NCBI RefSeq assembly: GCF_029223885.1
Contig: NZ_CP119409.1
Span: forward strand, 1,824,001 to 1,888,000
DNA from: Pararhizobium gei
GTDB lineage: Bacteria; Pseudomonadota; Alphaproteobacteria; Rhizobiales; Rhizobiaceae
Direction: 5' to 3'
DNA: 64,000 bases
Below are positions 35,457 through 45,096 of the stretch, piece after piece; position 1 is the stretch's first letter; the number at the start of each line of letters is the position of its first letter. Under the pieces are notes generated by a model, which worked only from the letters and a program-made list of their open reading frames with translations, did no database searches and was not told the origin of the DNA. The position numbers were made by a program, and so were the translations under genes.

Positions 35457-36032
35457 TCAGAACAGCCGCTCGCGCACATAGATCGTATCTCCGGCCATGA
35501 TCGGATCGGAAATCGTTACCCGTCCTGTCATGATGCGTCCGTTGATCTTGCGGGTCACATCGACATTTGCCTGGTTGGCGCGCGGTGTGTAGCCCCCGGC
35601 AACGGCAATGGCATTTTGCACGGTCATGCCGGGAACATAGGAATACTGGCCTGCCTGACCCACTTCGCCCATGATGAAGACCGAGCGGTAGCGATCGACC
35701 TCGATCGTGACATCAGGGTCGCGCAGATATCCCTCGCGCAGCTTGCTGGCGATCGTCTTCTCCAGCTCTGGCAGGGTGTGGCCGCGGGACGGCACGCCGC
35801 CGATCAAGGGAAAGGCGACATAGCCCGCCTGGTCGACGGTATAGGTGCCCGTGAGCCCGGCCTGTTCGAAAACGCTGACGCGCAGCCGATCGCCGCTATC
35901 GACACGATAAGGCTGGATCGTCGCCTCATGGAAAGCTTTCGGCGCCGGCTGATAGCTGCTGCACCCCGATAGTGCGAGGCACACAGAAAGAGTGGCCATC
36001 GACAGGCCTGTTTTCAATTGTGCGGACATCAT
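35457..36032 (-). CDS. Wza-type polysaccharide export lipoprotein, short form
   Basis: A 191-residue outer-membrane lipoprotein. Lipobox LALSG-Cys24, then a polysaccharide export domain (YRVDSGDRLRVSVFEQAGL, GYVAFPLIGGV) and one SLBB repeat (FIMGEVGQAGQYSYVPGMTVQNAIAVAGG read in pieces). It is half the length of E. coli Wza and lacks the C-terminal helix that forms the outer-membrane pore, like many rhizobial ExoF/UppC-type proteins. It is the first gene of the minus-strand operon and faces the Wzz/Wzc-like gene across a 187-base divergent promoter region. Confidence 0.92.
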   Translation of the reverse strand: MMSAQLKTGLSMATLSVCLALSGCSSYQPAPKAFHEATIQPYRVDSGDRLRVSVFEQAGLTGTYTVDQAGYVAFPLIGGVPSRGHTLPELEKTIASKLREGYLRDPDVTIEVDRYRSVFIMGEVGQAGQYSYVPGMTVQNAIAVAGGYTPRANQANVDVTRKINGRIMTGRVTISDPIMAGDTIYVRERLF

Positions 36033-36219
36033 TGGTTCACGCTCCGGAAACCATCACTTGACCTGTTATCGATCTGTTAGGGTTAATAGGCGGTAAAGAC
36101 CGCCAAGAAATTGCACGCGGTGGCGGGTCCATCTTCTCAGCTTGCTCACAGCTTCATTAACGGTTGCGTTACCATGTTTGTTTACGGTGGCGCAGTGAGT
36201 GCAGGTTCGGAGCGAGCGT

Positions 36220-38346
36220 ATGTCGGGCGTCAGAAACAGTCATCAGGACGTGGATATAGACCTCGGCGGTCTTTTCCGCGCCATATGGCGGCGGCGGGGC
36301 AGGGTGCTCATGGCAACTGCCGCCTGTGCGGGACTGGCCTTTGTGGCTGCAAATCTGTTGACGCCCGAATATCGGGGTGAGGCGAGGCTGCTGATCGAAT
36401 CGCGCCAGCCGGAATTCAGCGGTGTGAACCAGACCCAGCCGCAAACCGCCGACAGCCCCTTCGATGAGTCCGGCATATCGAGCCAGGTGCAGGTGCTCCG
36501 CTCCGTAGACCTTATCAAGCAGGTTGCCCGCGACATGAAGCTGCACGAATTGCCGGAGTTCGACCCGACGGCCAATCCGTCGGCGATCTCCGATATTCTG
36601 GTCATGCTCGGCATCAGGAAAAACCCGTTCGATCTGCCACCCGAGGAGCGTGTTCTCAAGGAGTTTCAAGAGAAGCTGCAGGTCTACCAGGTCGAAAAGG
36701 CGCGCGTCATCGCCATCCAGTTCTCCTCAAAGGATCCGAAACTGGCGGCTGCCATTCCGAACGCCATGGCAAAGGTTTTCCTGTCGCTGCAGAGCGGCGC
36801 AAAGCTTGATTCGAACACCGAGGCCAGCCGTTGGCTGGAGCCTGAGATCGCCAATCTGAGAGAAAAAGTGCGGGCGGCGGAGGCGAAGGTCGCCGATTAC
36901 CGGTCGTCTTCGGATTTGCTTTTGACCGGTGAGGCTGGTGGAACCTTCGCAACCAAGCAACTGAACGATATCTCGACCGAGCTCGCCCGCGTACGGGGTG
37001 AGCGGGCCAATGCGGAGGCGCGCGCCGAGGGCGTGCGCACGGCACTCGCCAATGGCCGCGCTGCGGATACCTTGAATGATGTCGTCGCGTCGCCAATGAT
37101 CCAGCGGCTGAAGGAAACCGAATCCAATGTGCAGGGTCAGATTTCCGATCTGTCGACGAGCCTGCTCGATGGCCATCCGCGGATCAAGGCGCTGAAAGCG
37201 CAGCTGTCGGGCATCCGCCGGCAAATTCTCAGCGAAACCCAGAAAATCCTCAGCAGCCTGGAGAACGAGGCGAGCGTATCGCAGTTGCGGGAACGTCAGC
37301 TGATGGCGCAACTCAACAGCCTGAAGGCGACCTCCGCCAAGGCGGGTGAGGACGAGGTCGGTCTTAGGGCGCTGGAGCGGGAAGCAACGGCGCAGCGGCA
37401 ACTGCTCGAGACGTATCTCGCCCGGTATCGCGAGGCGACGTCCCGTAGCGGCGAAAATTCGGCTCCGGCCGATGCCCGCATCATTTCAGGTGCCGTCGAG
37501 CCCACGGAAGCGAGCTTCCCGAAGGTTCTGCCGATCACCATCGTTGCGGCCTTCGCCTCGTTTCTCATCAGCTGCGTGGCCATCATGCTTTCGGAACTTT
37601 TCAGCGGGCGAGCCTTGCGCCCGGTCGGGACTGAGGACGTCTTTGAAGAGGAACGGCTCGCTGTCGCACCCGTGGTCGTGCCTGCCAAATCTCCGGCTGC
37701 CGAGGTTGCTGCAGTGGCACCGGAGCCGGCCTTCGAGGAGGCTGACGCGCCGTTGGAAGGCGACGATTTCTCGATCGAGACGGCCGCTGCCCATATTCTC
37801 GACAACGATGTCCGCCTGGCAATTTCGGTATCGCCCGCCGGCGACGAAGGGTCCATGAACGCGGTGATGCTGGCCCGTCTCGTCGCGGAAGAGGGACGCA
37901 AGGTCGTGCTGATCGATTTGACGGGGACAGCCTGCCCGACACGCCTGATGGCCCAATCTGGAGATCTCGCAGGGATCACCAATCTTCTGGCCGGCGAAAT
38001 TGCCTTTACCGAAACGATCCATGCCGATCGCCTTTCCGACGCGCATATCATTCCCCAGGGAGATGCCGATGCCGGGATCGCAATGCGCGGGATAGAGAGG
38101 CTTCAGATGATCTTCGATGCGCTGGAAAACGCCTATGACACGGTGCTGGTGGAATGCGGTCCGGCCGATGCCCGTGCCGTCAGCAGGGTGACGCGGTCGA
38201 AAGTGACGGAGATCATCATTTCCGCTCCGAACATGTCCAACGAGGAGGTCGTGGAGACGATCGCCGATTTCGGCACCGAAGGTTTCAGCGACATTGTCCT
38301 GATGACAGGAACGGGCTATCCGCGGCCGGGTCGGCAGGCAGCCTGA
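36220..38346 (+). CDS. Wzz/GumC-type chain-length protein with degenerate kinase-like domain
   Basis: A 708-residue inner-membrane protein. Wzz domain with first membrane segment at about 27-47, long coiled coils at about 190-245 and 340-400, second membrane segment near 440-465, then an acidic linker and a C-terminal P-loop-like fold (about 530-708). In that domain the Walker A position reads SPAGDEGSMNAV instead of GxxxxGKS, and no tyrosine cluster is seen at the end, so it is unlikely to be an active tyrosine kinase. It probably controls polymer length and couples the polymerase to Wza. The ATG at 36220 follows GGAG. Confidence 0.9.
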   Translation: MSGVRNSHQDVDIDLGGLFRAIWRRRGRVLMATAACAGLAFVAANLLTPEYRGEARLLIESRQPEFSGVNQTQPQTADSPFDESGISSQVQVLRSVDLIKQVARDMKLHELPEFDPTANPSAISDILVMLGIRKNPFDLPPEERVLKEFQEKLQVYQVEKARVIAIQFSSKDPKLAAAIPNAMAKVFLSLQSGAKLDSNTEASRWLEPEIANLREKVRAAEAKVADYRSSSDLLLTGEAGGTFATKQLNDISTELARVRGERANAEARAEGVRTALANGRAADTLNDVVASPMIQRLKETESNVQGQISDLSTSLLDGHPRIKALKAQLSGIRRQILSETQKILSSLENEASVSQLRERQLMAQLNSLKATSAKAGEDEVGLRALEREATAQRQLLETYLARYREATSRSGENSAPADARIISGAVEPTEASFPKVLPITIVAAFASFLISCVAIMLSELFSGRALRPVGTEDVFEEERLAVAPVVVPAKSPAAEVAAVAPEPAFEEADAPLEGDDFSIETAAAHILDNDVRLAISVSPAGDEGSMNAVMLARLVAEEGRKVVLIDLTGTACPTRLMAQSGDLAGITNLLAGEIAFTETIHADRLSDAHIIPQGDADAGIAMRGIERLQMIFDALENAYDTVLVECGPADARAVSRVTRSKVTEIIISAPNMSNEEVVETIADFGTEGFSDIVLMTGTGYPRPGRQAA

Positions 38347-38348
38347 CC

Positions 38349-39653
38349 CTATTCTCCTGCATGATCCGGCGCGGGCGTCTGGTGTGCGCCCTGTCGCCGT
38401 TGTCGCAGGCGTTGCAGAAAGGCGTAGATGCGCCTCTTCTTTTTGATCGCCGTCTTCGATTCGACAACCATGCGGTGTGTCCATGCCGCAAGGCGACCGC
38501 GCACCGTTAGCGGCAGGACGATATCCCGCTGGACCGTCTCCAGCGTGCACCAGGACCGCTTGTAGCCCTGATCGCCGATGCCGAAATCAAACAGCGCGAC
38601 GCCCTGCGTATCGAATTGCCTGATCATGAGATAGAACAGCAGTTCGCCGGGGCTGGCATCCGCGGCCATCTCCTCGTCGATCGATCCGAACTGGCAGATG
38701 ACGTGATCGCCCTTGCGCGAAACACCGGCGATCGCAGCGATCCTGCCGTCGTGTTCTCCGGTTAGCCGGATGGCGTGAAGCGTCAACGGCTCGATGTCAC
38801 TCGCAGTCTCGATGGCCGCAAGCGCGCGAAAGAATTCCTGCGTGTCTTGATGCCGAAACACGTTCGGCAGGCCAAGCGCCTTGAAGCGGGCCGCCTTCTG
38901 CTGGAAGAAAAGGTCCAGTATCCGCTGGAGATCTTCCGGCGTTTTGGCAATGACATGTTGATAGCCGCCCATCGCCGCGAGCCGCTTTTCCGAAAGACGG
39001 AATTTCTTGCGCCTCCTTTTGGCATTGATCTGCGCCAGCGTCGCCTCGAAATCTCCCAGGAGCGGTAACTGGAAGGAGGAATTCTGGTTGCGGACCGCCG
39101 GGAAGCTGGACAGAGGGTGGGCAACATTCCTCCACGTCAGCGGCAGTTTCTCCAAGGTCACGATATCGGCAACCCGCGACAGTTTGCGCGACAGTTCATC
39201 GATCAGCACCCCGGCCATCTCCCGGCAGACTGAGGGATCGAAGCTTGGGTCGAATAGCCCGGTATTGAGATTGCTGTGCGGTGCGCCGATAAAACGCGCC
39301 GTTCGGAAAAAGACGCCGCGAACGAGTTCGAGGGGCAGGATGAACACGGTCCTGATGCCAATCATGCCGCGGATCAAAAGAAGCTGATTATCGTGGGACG
39401 CGGCCCAGGCAGCACACCAGTCGAAGCTCTGATGAAGCGATGTCAGGTGTGAAGCTTCCAGCCGTCGCCAGTCTGCTTCGAGGGCCTGCATGCTGACATG
39501 GACCGTGATCTTCAAGCCATGCTCCGCCGTATGGACAGACGTGCTGTCCGGCCATTCCTGCCAGACATCATCATATGCCACATGGGCGGGCATCATGTTG
39601 AAATCCACATATGTCATGGGCGGTCGGTGTTCCGGAGCCAGAAAACATGCCAT
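38349..39653 (-). CDS. CelD/BioF2-like GNAT acyltransferase
   Basis: A 434-residue protein of the CelD/FemAB-like GNAT group. The recognisable core is LHQSFDWCAAWAASHD near the N-terminus, the KRRRKKFRLSEKRL basic segment, DLFFQQKAARFKALG and the acetyl-CoA region ASPGELLFYLMIRQFDTQGVALFDFGIG. Members near polysaccharide loci are thought to acylate the polymer. Its end lies two bases from the end of the convergent Wzz-like gene. An in-frame start at 39617 is also possible. Confidence 0.85.
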   Translation of the reverse strand: MACFLAPEHRPPMTYVDFNMMPAHVAYDDVWQEWPDSTSVHTAEHGLKITVHVSMQALEADWRRLEASHLTSLHQSFDWCAAWAASHDNQLLLIRGMIGIRTVFILPLELVRGVFFRTARFIGAPHSNLNTGLFDPSFDPSVCREMAGVLIDELSRKLSRVADIVTLEKLPLTWRNVAHPLSSFPAVRNQNSSFQLPLLGDFEATLAQINAKRRRKKFRLSEKRLAAMGGYQHVIAKTPEDLQRILDLFFQQKAARFKALGLPNVFRHQDTQEFFRALAAIETASDIEPLTLHAIRLTGEHDGRIAAIAGVSRKGDHVICQFGSIDEEMAADASPGELLFYLMIRQFDTQGVALFDFGIGDQGYKRSWCTLETVQRDIVLPLTVRGRLAAWTHRMVVESKTAIKKKRRIYAFLQRLRQRRQGAHQTPAPDHAGE

Positions 39654-39747
39654 CTAGCCTGTCACCATACTGATTTTGGTTTAATCAGGGATGTTGGAGC
39701 ATCACCGTCCCGCAATTTCGTAAAACGCGGTTAGTGAATTATAAAGG

Positions 39748-40491
39748 TTAGTCATCGATCCAGCCGGTCGCCAGGCCTTGGGCCCATTCGGTCCGGCCCC
39801 GGGAAAGAGCGAGCCGGGACATTGCGCGATGATCGTAGGAGGCGCGCCGGAAAGACACGCTCCAGTGTCCGGCTTCCCTTGAAAGAATGGCATAGGCGGC
39901 ATCCGGCGAGCCGGTCTCGACCTTGTGACGAACCGGCCGGTCATCGTCATAGGCCGGACAACCCACGCTGCCGGGATTGACCAGCAGTCGTCTGTCGGAC
40001 AGATGCACCGCGCGCGGTATATGGCTATGGCCGCACAGCAGGACAGGAAAATCGACACCTGCGGCGAAACGCTCGATTCTCTCCTTTGAGGCAAGATGGA
40101 TGATGCCCTGCGGCGTGAGATCCTCAAGCCAGTAGGTTTCATCATGCCCCGGCGTCGCGTGGCACATGAAAATTTCGCCGCGATGAACGCGCGTCGCCGG
40201 CTGTGATGCAATCCAGTCGATATGTCGCTGATGCAATTGGTCATAGGCCGAGCGATCCGACGCCCCCATCGTTTCCCTTTGTTCGGTGATGAGAACGCGG
40301 TCATGATTTCCGCGGACCGACGGGTGGTCCCGCGCTATGAGGATGTCCGCTGTCCGCGCGGCGTTGAGTGGCCCGCTGACATGGTCGCCAAGGTTCACCA
40401 CATCTGTGATTCCCTGGGCGTCGAGATCGGAAAGCACCGCTTCGAGGGCCAGATCATTGCCGTGTATATCGGCAATCACACCGATCTTCAT
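39748..40491 (-). CDS. calcineurin-like metallophosphoesterase (YfcE/DUF2436-type)
   Basis: A 247-residue phosphoesterase. Metal-binding motifs in order: IGVIADIHGN (Asp and His), VNLGDHVSG, RGNHDRV, ATPGHDE and LCGHSHIPR. The ATG at 40491 has GGAGAA upstream. Relatives act on phosphodiesters or nucleotides; the substrate is not known here. Confidence 0.93.
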   Translation of the reverse strand: MKIGVIADIHGNDLALEAVLSDLDAQGITDVVNLGDHVSGPLNAARTADILIARDHPSVRGNHDRVLITEQRETMGASDRSAYDQLHQRHIDWIASQPATRVHRGEIFMCHATPGHDETYWLEDLTPQGIIHLASKERIERFAAGVDFPVLLCGHSHIPRAVHLSDRRLLVNPGSVGCPAYDDDRPVRHKVETGSPDAAYAILSREAGHWSVSFRRASYDHRAMSRLALSRGRTEWAQGLATGWIDD

Positions 40492-40507
40492 CGCATTCTC
40501 CGGACCT

Positions 40508-40720
40508 TTACCGCGGCTTGGCGGGCTTTTCCATCCACTTGATGACGAGCATGGCCGGCAGAACCCAGAAAAGGCCGGTAAGGAAGAAATAGAGAAGATG
40601 CACCCACCACGGCGAGGTGCCGAGCAGAAGCGAGGCAAAGGTGGTGGCGACCAGCGCGTAAACGATAACGAGCACAACGATGATGATCATGCCGATCATT
40701 TTTCTCAAGCGGACGGGCAT
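40508..40720 (-). CDS. DUF2842 small membrane protein
   Basis: A 70-residue protein with two membrane segments (about 9-31 and 42-62) and a conserved end WVLPAMLVIKWMEKP, matching the DUF2842 family of alphaproteobacteria. The ATG at 40720 is preferred; a longer frame to 40789 is Cys- and Arg-rich and atypical. It lies 16 bases upstream of the phosphoesterase on the same strand. Confidence 0.88.
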   Translation of the reverse strand: MPVRLRKMIGMIIIVVLVIVYALVATTFASLLLGTSPWWVHLLYFFLTGLFWVLPAMLVIKWMEKPAKPR

Positions 40721-40896
40721 TTCAATTCTTTCAGCTTGGCATGAACATCGCCGAACGACGGGCCGCGACCGCATGCCGCAAAGGGTCAAGTCTTGTTTTG
40801 CATGCCGTCGTGGTGCAAATCAACGACTTTGATGCGCGGTCCATGGGTTCACAGCGCCCGACACTTCGGATCGTGCCGCAGTATATGGAGTCATTC

Positions 40897-41994
40897 ATGG
40901 CGGGCAGCAGCTTGGCAATGCAGGAACGGCTGGGGCGAGCGGTCGACGGGATCGGCCGCAACCGGACCCAGATCAGGATATGGCTGGGCATGGTCGTGCT
41001 TACCCTTTTTGCCCTGGTGCTTGTCGGCGGGGCGACGCGGCTAACCGAATCCGGCCTGTCCATCACCGAGTGGAAGCCGATCCACGGAGTAATACCGCCG
41101 CTCAGCGCTGCCGAATGGCAGGAAGAGTTCGAGCTCTACAAGCGCATCCCGCAATATGAACAGCTGAACAGCGACATGACGGTCGAGGGGTTCAAGACGA
41201 TTTTCTGGTGGGAATGGGCGCATCGTCTGCTGGCGCGCTCCATCGGCATCATATTTGCCGTGCCGCTCGCCTTTTTCTGGCTGCGGGGGCAGATCGAGCC
41301 GCGCTTGAAGCTGCCGCTTGTCGGTCTTCTGGCGCTCGGTGGATTCCAGGGATTCATCGGCTGGTGGATGGTCTCGTCAGGCCTTGCCGGTCGCACCGAT
41401 GTCAGCCAATACCGGCTGGCGACCCATCTTGTCATCGCCTGTGTGATCTTCATGTCCTGTATCTGGATCGCGCGCGGGCTTTCGCCGCATTCTGACGATC
41501 CGCCACCCACGGACCGTTCGAGGAAGATGGCGGCCATCATCGCCTGCATGGCGCTTTTCCAGATCTATCTCGGTGCGCTGGTCGCGGGGCTGGATGCAGG
41601 CCTCACCTACAACACCTGGCCGCTGATGGACGGCTCGCTCGTACCTGGCGATCTTTTCGTGCAGCAGCCCTTCTGGCTCAACCTGTTCGAAAACCCCAAG
41701 ACAGTCCAGTTCGTGCACCGCATCGGCGCCTACGTCCTGTTCGCCTTCGTGCTGATGCATATGATCGCGTCACTGCGCCGCGCGCCGGAAACCACGCATG
41801 CGCGGCGCTCGGTCCTGCTTTTCGTGCTGGTGACGATACAGGCCGTCATCGGCATCATGACGCTGTTGCTACAGGTGCCGGTCGGCTGGGGTGTGGCGCA
41901 TCAGGGCGGAGCGCTGATCGTGCTGGGCTTTGCTGTCGCCCACTGGCGTGCTTTCCTTGGCGAATATCCGCGGAAGACAGAGGTCACGGTGTAA
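40897..41994 (+). CDS. ctaA: heme A synthase (COX15/CtaA)
   Basis: Oxidises heme O to heme A for aa3-type cytochrome oxidase. The start ATG at 40897 with GGAG upstream gives 365 residues and eight membrane segments. Conserved blocks include GGATRLTESGLSITEWKP, WWEWAHRLLARSIG, YRLATHLVIA, GLDAGLTYNTWPLMDG and FVHRIGAYVL, with the heme-ligand histidines in WAHR, THL, VHR and AHQGG. It carries the type 2 (alphaproteobacterial/mitochondrial) insertion. Confidence 0.96.
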   Translation: MAGSSLAMQERLGRAVDGIGRNRTQIRIWLGMVVLTLFALVLVGGATRLTESGLSITEWKPIHGVIPPLSAAEWQEEFELYKRIPQYEQLNSDMTVEGFKTIFWWEWAHRLLARSIGIIFAVPLAFFWLRGQIEPRLKLPLVGLLALGGFQGFIGWWMVSSGLAGRTDVSQYRLATHLVIACVIFMSCIWIARGLSPHSDDPPPTDRSRKMAAIIACMALFQIYLGALVAGLDAGLTYNTWPLMDGSLVPGDLFVQQPFWLNLFENPKTVQFVHRIGAYVLFAFVLMHMIASLRRAPETTHARRSVLLFVLVTIQAVIGIMTLLLQVPVGWGVAHQGGALIVLGFAVAHWRAFLGEYPRKTEVTV

Positions 41995-42036
41995 GGCTGA
42001 TGCCGTCGCACCGTGCATCTCATCGAGAATTGACCG

Positions 42037-42969
42037 TTATGCCGAAAGCATCAGGTCCATGTTCTGGACGGCGGCACCGGACGCGCCTTTTCCGAGATTG
42101 TCGAGAAGCGCCACCAGATTGATCTGATCGCCACCTTCGGAACCAAAGACGAAAAGCTTCATCGTATCCTTGCCGGCCAGTTCGACGGCATCGACACGCG
42201 GCATCGCCTGGCTTGATTCAAGCGGTACGACCTCGACGATGGACTGCCCGGCATAATGCGCTTCAAGCGCCTCATGCACCGACTTCAGGCTTGCGCCGTC
42301 CGCCAAATCCTGAAGAAACAGCGGTACCTGTACGATCATCCCCTGCGGGAAGCGGCCGACGGATGGCGAGAAGATCGGCGCGCGGTCGAGCAGCCCGTGG
42401 ATCTTCATCTCCGGGACGTGCTTGTGCTGCAGCGTCAGGCCATAGAGGAAGTTGGGCGAGGCAATGTGACCCGGATTGGCGGGATCTTCCATCTGCGCGA
42501 TCATCTGCTTGCCGCCGCCGGTATAGCCTGAGACCGCGTTGACGGTGACCGGATAGTCCTGCGGCAGAATGCCAGCCTGCCGCAACGGTCGGACCAGACC
42601 GATCGCGCCGGTCGGATAGCAGCCGGGATTGGCGACCAAGCGGGCGTCCCGGATCTTTTCGGCTTGATCTCCGTCCAGTTCGGCGAAGCCATAGGCCCAG
42701 TCCGTCGCGACACGGTGCGCCGTCGAGGTGTCGATGATGCGAACGGCATTATTGCCTTCGAGCATCTTCACCGCCTGCTTGGACGCGTCGTCCGGCAGGC
42801 AGAGAATGGCAACGTCGGCGCTGTTCAGAAGATCTTCCCGGATCGCGGCATTGCGGCGCTCGGCTTCCGGAATCGACAGGAGCTCCACATCCGAACGATC
42901 GGCCATCCGGGTGCGGATCTGCAGCCCGGTGGTGCCGTGCTCGCCATCGATGAAGATCTTCGGTTTCAT
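42037..42969 (-). CDS. argC: N-acetyl-gamma-glutamyl-phosphate reductase, short type
   Basis: Third step of arginine synthesis. The 310-residue protein belongs to the shorter type 2 family: start [29 protein letters not shown] and the catalytic Cys117 in [14 protein letters not shown], with a PxHKHVPEM-like substrate region ([10 protein letters not shown]). It is followed on the same strand by nothing tightly linked; speB lies 91 bases upstream. Confidence 0.96.
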   Translation of the reverse strand: MKPKIFIDGEHGTTGLQIRTRMADRSDVELLSIPEAERRNAAIREDLLNSADVAILCLPDDASKQAVKMLEGNNAVRIIDTSTAHRVATDWAYGFAELDGDQAEKIRDARLVANPGCYPTGAIGLVRPLRQAGILPQDYPVTVNAVSGYTGGGKQMIAQMEDPANPGHIASPNFLYGLTLQHKHVPEMKIHGLLDRAPIFSPSVGRFPQGMIVQVPLFLQDLADGASLKSVHEALEAHYAGQSIVEVVPLESSQAMPRVDAVELAGKDTMKLFVFGSEGGDQINLVALLDNLGKGASGAAVQNMDLMLSA

Positions 42970-43060
42970 GGTTTTTCCTGTCCTGCCAATCGATTAGCCG
43001 TTCTTTTGGAATCATTTTGGCATGCAATTGAATCAGTTTGACAACAGTCGCCGGATACTG

Positions 43061-44017
43061 TCACCCGCGTCGTTCCGCCAGCTGCCCGGCATGCAGGCCG
43101 AGCATATACATGGCGATGGTTGAGGCGGCAATGGCGGTAATGTCGGCATGATCATAGGCAGGCGCCACCTCGACGACGTCGGCGCCCTTGATGGTCAGCG
43201 CCGCCAGTTTGCGGATCACCGACAGGATCTTGGCGCTGGAAGGCCCACCGGACACGGGCGTGCCGGTTCCCGGCGCATGGGCCGGGTCGAGGCAGTCGAT
43301 ATCGAAGGTCAGATAGGCGGGGCGGTCGCCGACATGGTGAAGAATAAGGTCGGCAATCTCTACAGCCGTCAAATCCTCGACCTCGTAGCCAAAAAGCACA
43401 CGAATGCCGAAATCCTCCGGCGCATGGGTGCGGATGCCGACCTGGATGGATGCGGCCGGATCGATCAGTCCTTCCTCAACAGCACGGCCGACAAACGATC
43501 CATGGTCGATGCGGCCTTTCTCATCCGGCCAGGTATCCTGATGGGCATCGAACTGGACAAGAGCAAGGGGACCGTGCAGGGCGGCATGGGCGCGCAGCAG
43601 CGGCAGGGTGATGAAATGATCGCCGCCCAGTGTCAGCAGAAAAGCGCCGCTTGAGAGGATCGTCTCCGCCTGGCTGCGAATCGTTTCGGGCGTGGCCGCG
43701 TGATTGCCGTAGTCGAGCAGGCAGTCGCCGTAATCGATCGTCGCCATCCCTTCAAAGAGATCACGTTCAAAAGGGTATTGCGGGTCGTTGTCGAAAATCG
43801 CCGAGGCACGGCGGATTGCCTGCGGCCCGAAACGGGCGCCGGGACGGTTGGACGTCGCCGCATCGAAGGGAATGCCCCAAACGACGGCATCGACGTCCGT
43901 CAGGCTTTTCGTATATTTCCGCCGCATGAACGAGAGAATACCGGCATGGGTGGGGTCGGAGGCGGCGCTCGTCAGGGAGGGAGCGGTTATCGCGTGGTCG
44001 ATACTCTTGTTGGCCAT
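43061..44017 (-). CDS. speB: agmatinase/ureohydrolase
   Basis: A 318-residue ureohydrolase predicted to split agmatine to putrescine and urea. Manganese-binding motifs are TLGGDHFITLP, QFDAHQDT and FDIDCLDPAHAPGTGTPVSGG. The ATG at 44017 has AAGGA seven bases upstream; an in-frame extension to 44104 is unsupported. Family members differ in substrate (agmatine, guanidinobutyrate, guanidine), so the exact substrate is inferred. Confidence 0.92.
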   Translation of the reverse strand: MANKSIDHAITAPSLTSAASDPTHAGILSFMRRKYTKSLTDVDAVVWGIPFDAATSNRPGARFGPQAIRRASAIFDNDPQYPFERDLFEGMATIDYGDCLLDYGNHAATPETIRSQAETILSSGAFLLTLGGDHFITLPLLRAHAALHGPLALVQFDAHQDTWPDEKGRIDHGSFVGRAVEEGLIDPAASIQVGIRTHAPEDFGIRVLFGYEVEDLTAVEIADLILHHVGDRPAYLTFDIDCLDPAHAPGTGTPVSGGPSSAKILSVIRKLAALTIKGADVVEVAPAYDHADITAIAASTIAMYMLGLHAGQLAERRG

Positions 44018-44106
44018 GATCTGTCCTTGGATTTGGCAGCAAGGTGGACAATCATGAGAGCATTGGCAAGACGGCCGTGCCAACTCGAAGAAAAGACGGG
44101 CCAAAG

Positions 44107-44132
44107 AAAAAGGCGGGAGAGCCCGCCTTTTC
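44107..44132 (-). terminator. terminator of the rplM-rpsI operon
   Basis: Stem AAAAGGCGGG / CCCGCCTTTT with a 6-base loop lies 24 bases beyond the rpsI stop; T-run on the minus strand is supplied by the stem end. Confidence 0.85.
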
Positions 44133-44155
44133 CAGATCCAGAATTTTGGAAACGA

Positions 44156-44629
44156 TTAACGCTTCGAGAACTGGAACGAACGGCGTGCCTTGGCCTTGCC
44201 GTACTTCTTGCGCTCGACGACGCGGCTGTCGCGGGTCAGGAAGCCGCCCTTTTTCAGAACGCCGCGCAGGCCCGGCTCGAAGTAGGTCAGCGCCTTGGAG
44301 ATGCCGTGACGAACGGCACCGGCCTGGCCGGACAAGCCGCCACCAGCAACCGTTGCGTCGATGTCGAACTGACCGTCGCGGGCAGCCGCGAAGATCGGCT
44401 GACGCAGGATCATCTGCAGAACCGGACGGGCGAAGTAGGTCGCGAATTCGCGGCCGTTGATCGTGATCTTGCCGGAGCCCGGCTTGACCCAGACGCGGGC
44501 AACGGCGTTCTTGCGCTTGCCGGTCGCGTAGGAGCGGCCCTGGGCGTCAACCTTGCGGACGTGAACCGGAGCCGAAGCTTTCGTTTCAGTCGCGGTGCCG
44601 AGGTCTTTCAGAGAAGAGAGATCAGCCAC
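44156..44629 (-). CDS. rpsI: 30S ribosomal protein S9
   Basis: A 157-residue S9 with the alphaproteobacterial N-terminal extension (about 30 residues) followed by the universal core: [48 protein letters not shown] at the end, whose terminal SKR reaches the P-site tRNA. It follows rplM by two bases in the standard operon. Confidence 0.98.
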   Translation of the reverse strand: MADLSSLKDLGTATETKASAPVHVRKVDAQGRSYATGKRKNAVARVWVKPGSGKITINGREFATYFARPVLQMILRQPIFAAARDGQFDIDATVAGGGLSGQAGAVRHGISKALTYFEPGLRGVLKKGGFLTRDSRVVERKKYGKAKARRSFQFSKR

Positions 44630-44631
44630 GA

Positions 44632-45096
44632 TTAGGCGCTCCTTACGTTCTTGCTGTTCAGCTTGGCGACGTCGAGGACGGCCGGCTGCTGTGCTTCATG
44701 CGGATGATTTGTACCGGCGTATACGCGCAAGTTCTTCATCTGGCGACGGCCAAGCGGACCGCGGGGAACCATGCGCTCGACAGCCTTCTCGAGAACGCGC
44801 TCCGGAAAGCGGCCTTCGATGATCTGGCGCGCTGTGCGCTCCTTGATGCCGCCCGGATAACCGGTGTGCCAGTAGTACGTCTTGTCGGAGTACTTCTTGC
44901 CGGTCAGGACTGCCTTTTCGGCGTTGATCACGATGACATTGTCACCATCGTCAACGTGAGGCGTATAGGTGACTTTATGCTTGCCGCGCAGGATGTTGGC
45001 GATGATGGAAGCGACGCGACCGACAACGAGGCCTTCGGCGTCGATGAGGATCCACTTCTTCTCCACCTCTGCAGGCTTCTGAACGAAGGTTGACAT
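44632..45096 (-). CDS. rplM: 50S ribosomal protein L13
   Basis: A 154-residue L13. Blocks [46 protein letters not shown] and [15 protein letters not shown] are diagnostic. The ATG at 45096 is used rather than a frame extension to 45279, whose extra residues do not match L13. A sigma-70 promoter lies about 125 bases upstream. Confidence 0.98.
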   Translation of the reverse strand: MSTFVQKPAEVEKKWILIDAEGLVVGRVASIIANILRGKHKVTYTPHVDDGDNVIVINAEKAVLTGKKYSDKTYYWHTGYPGGIKERTARQIIEGRFPERVLEKAVERMVPRGPLGRRQMKNLRVYAGTNHPHEAQQPAVLDVAKLNSKNVRSA

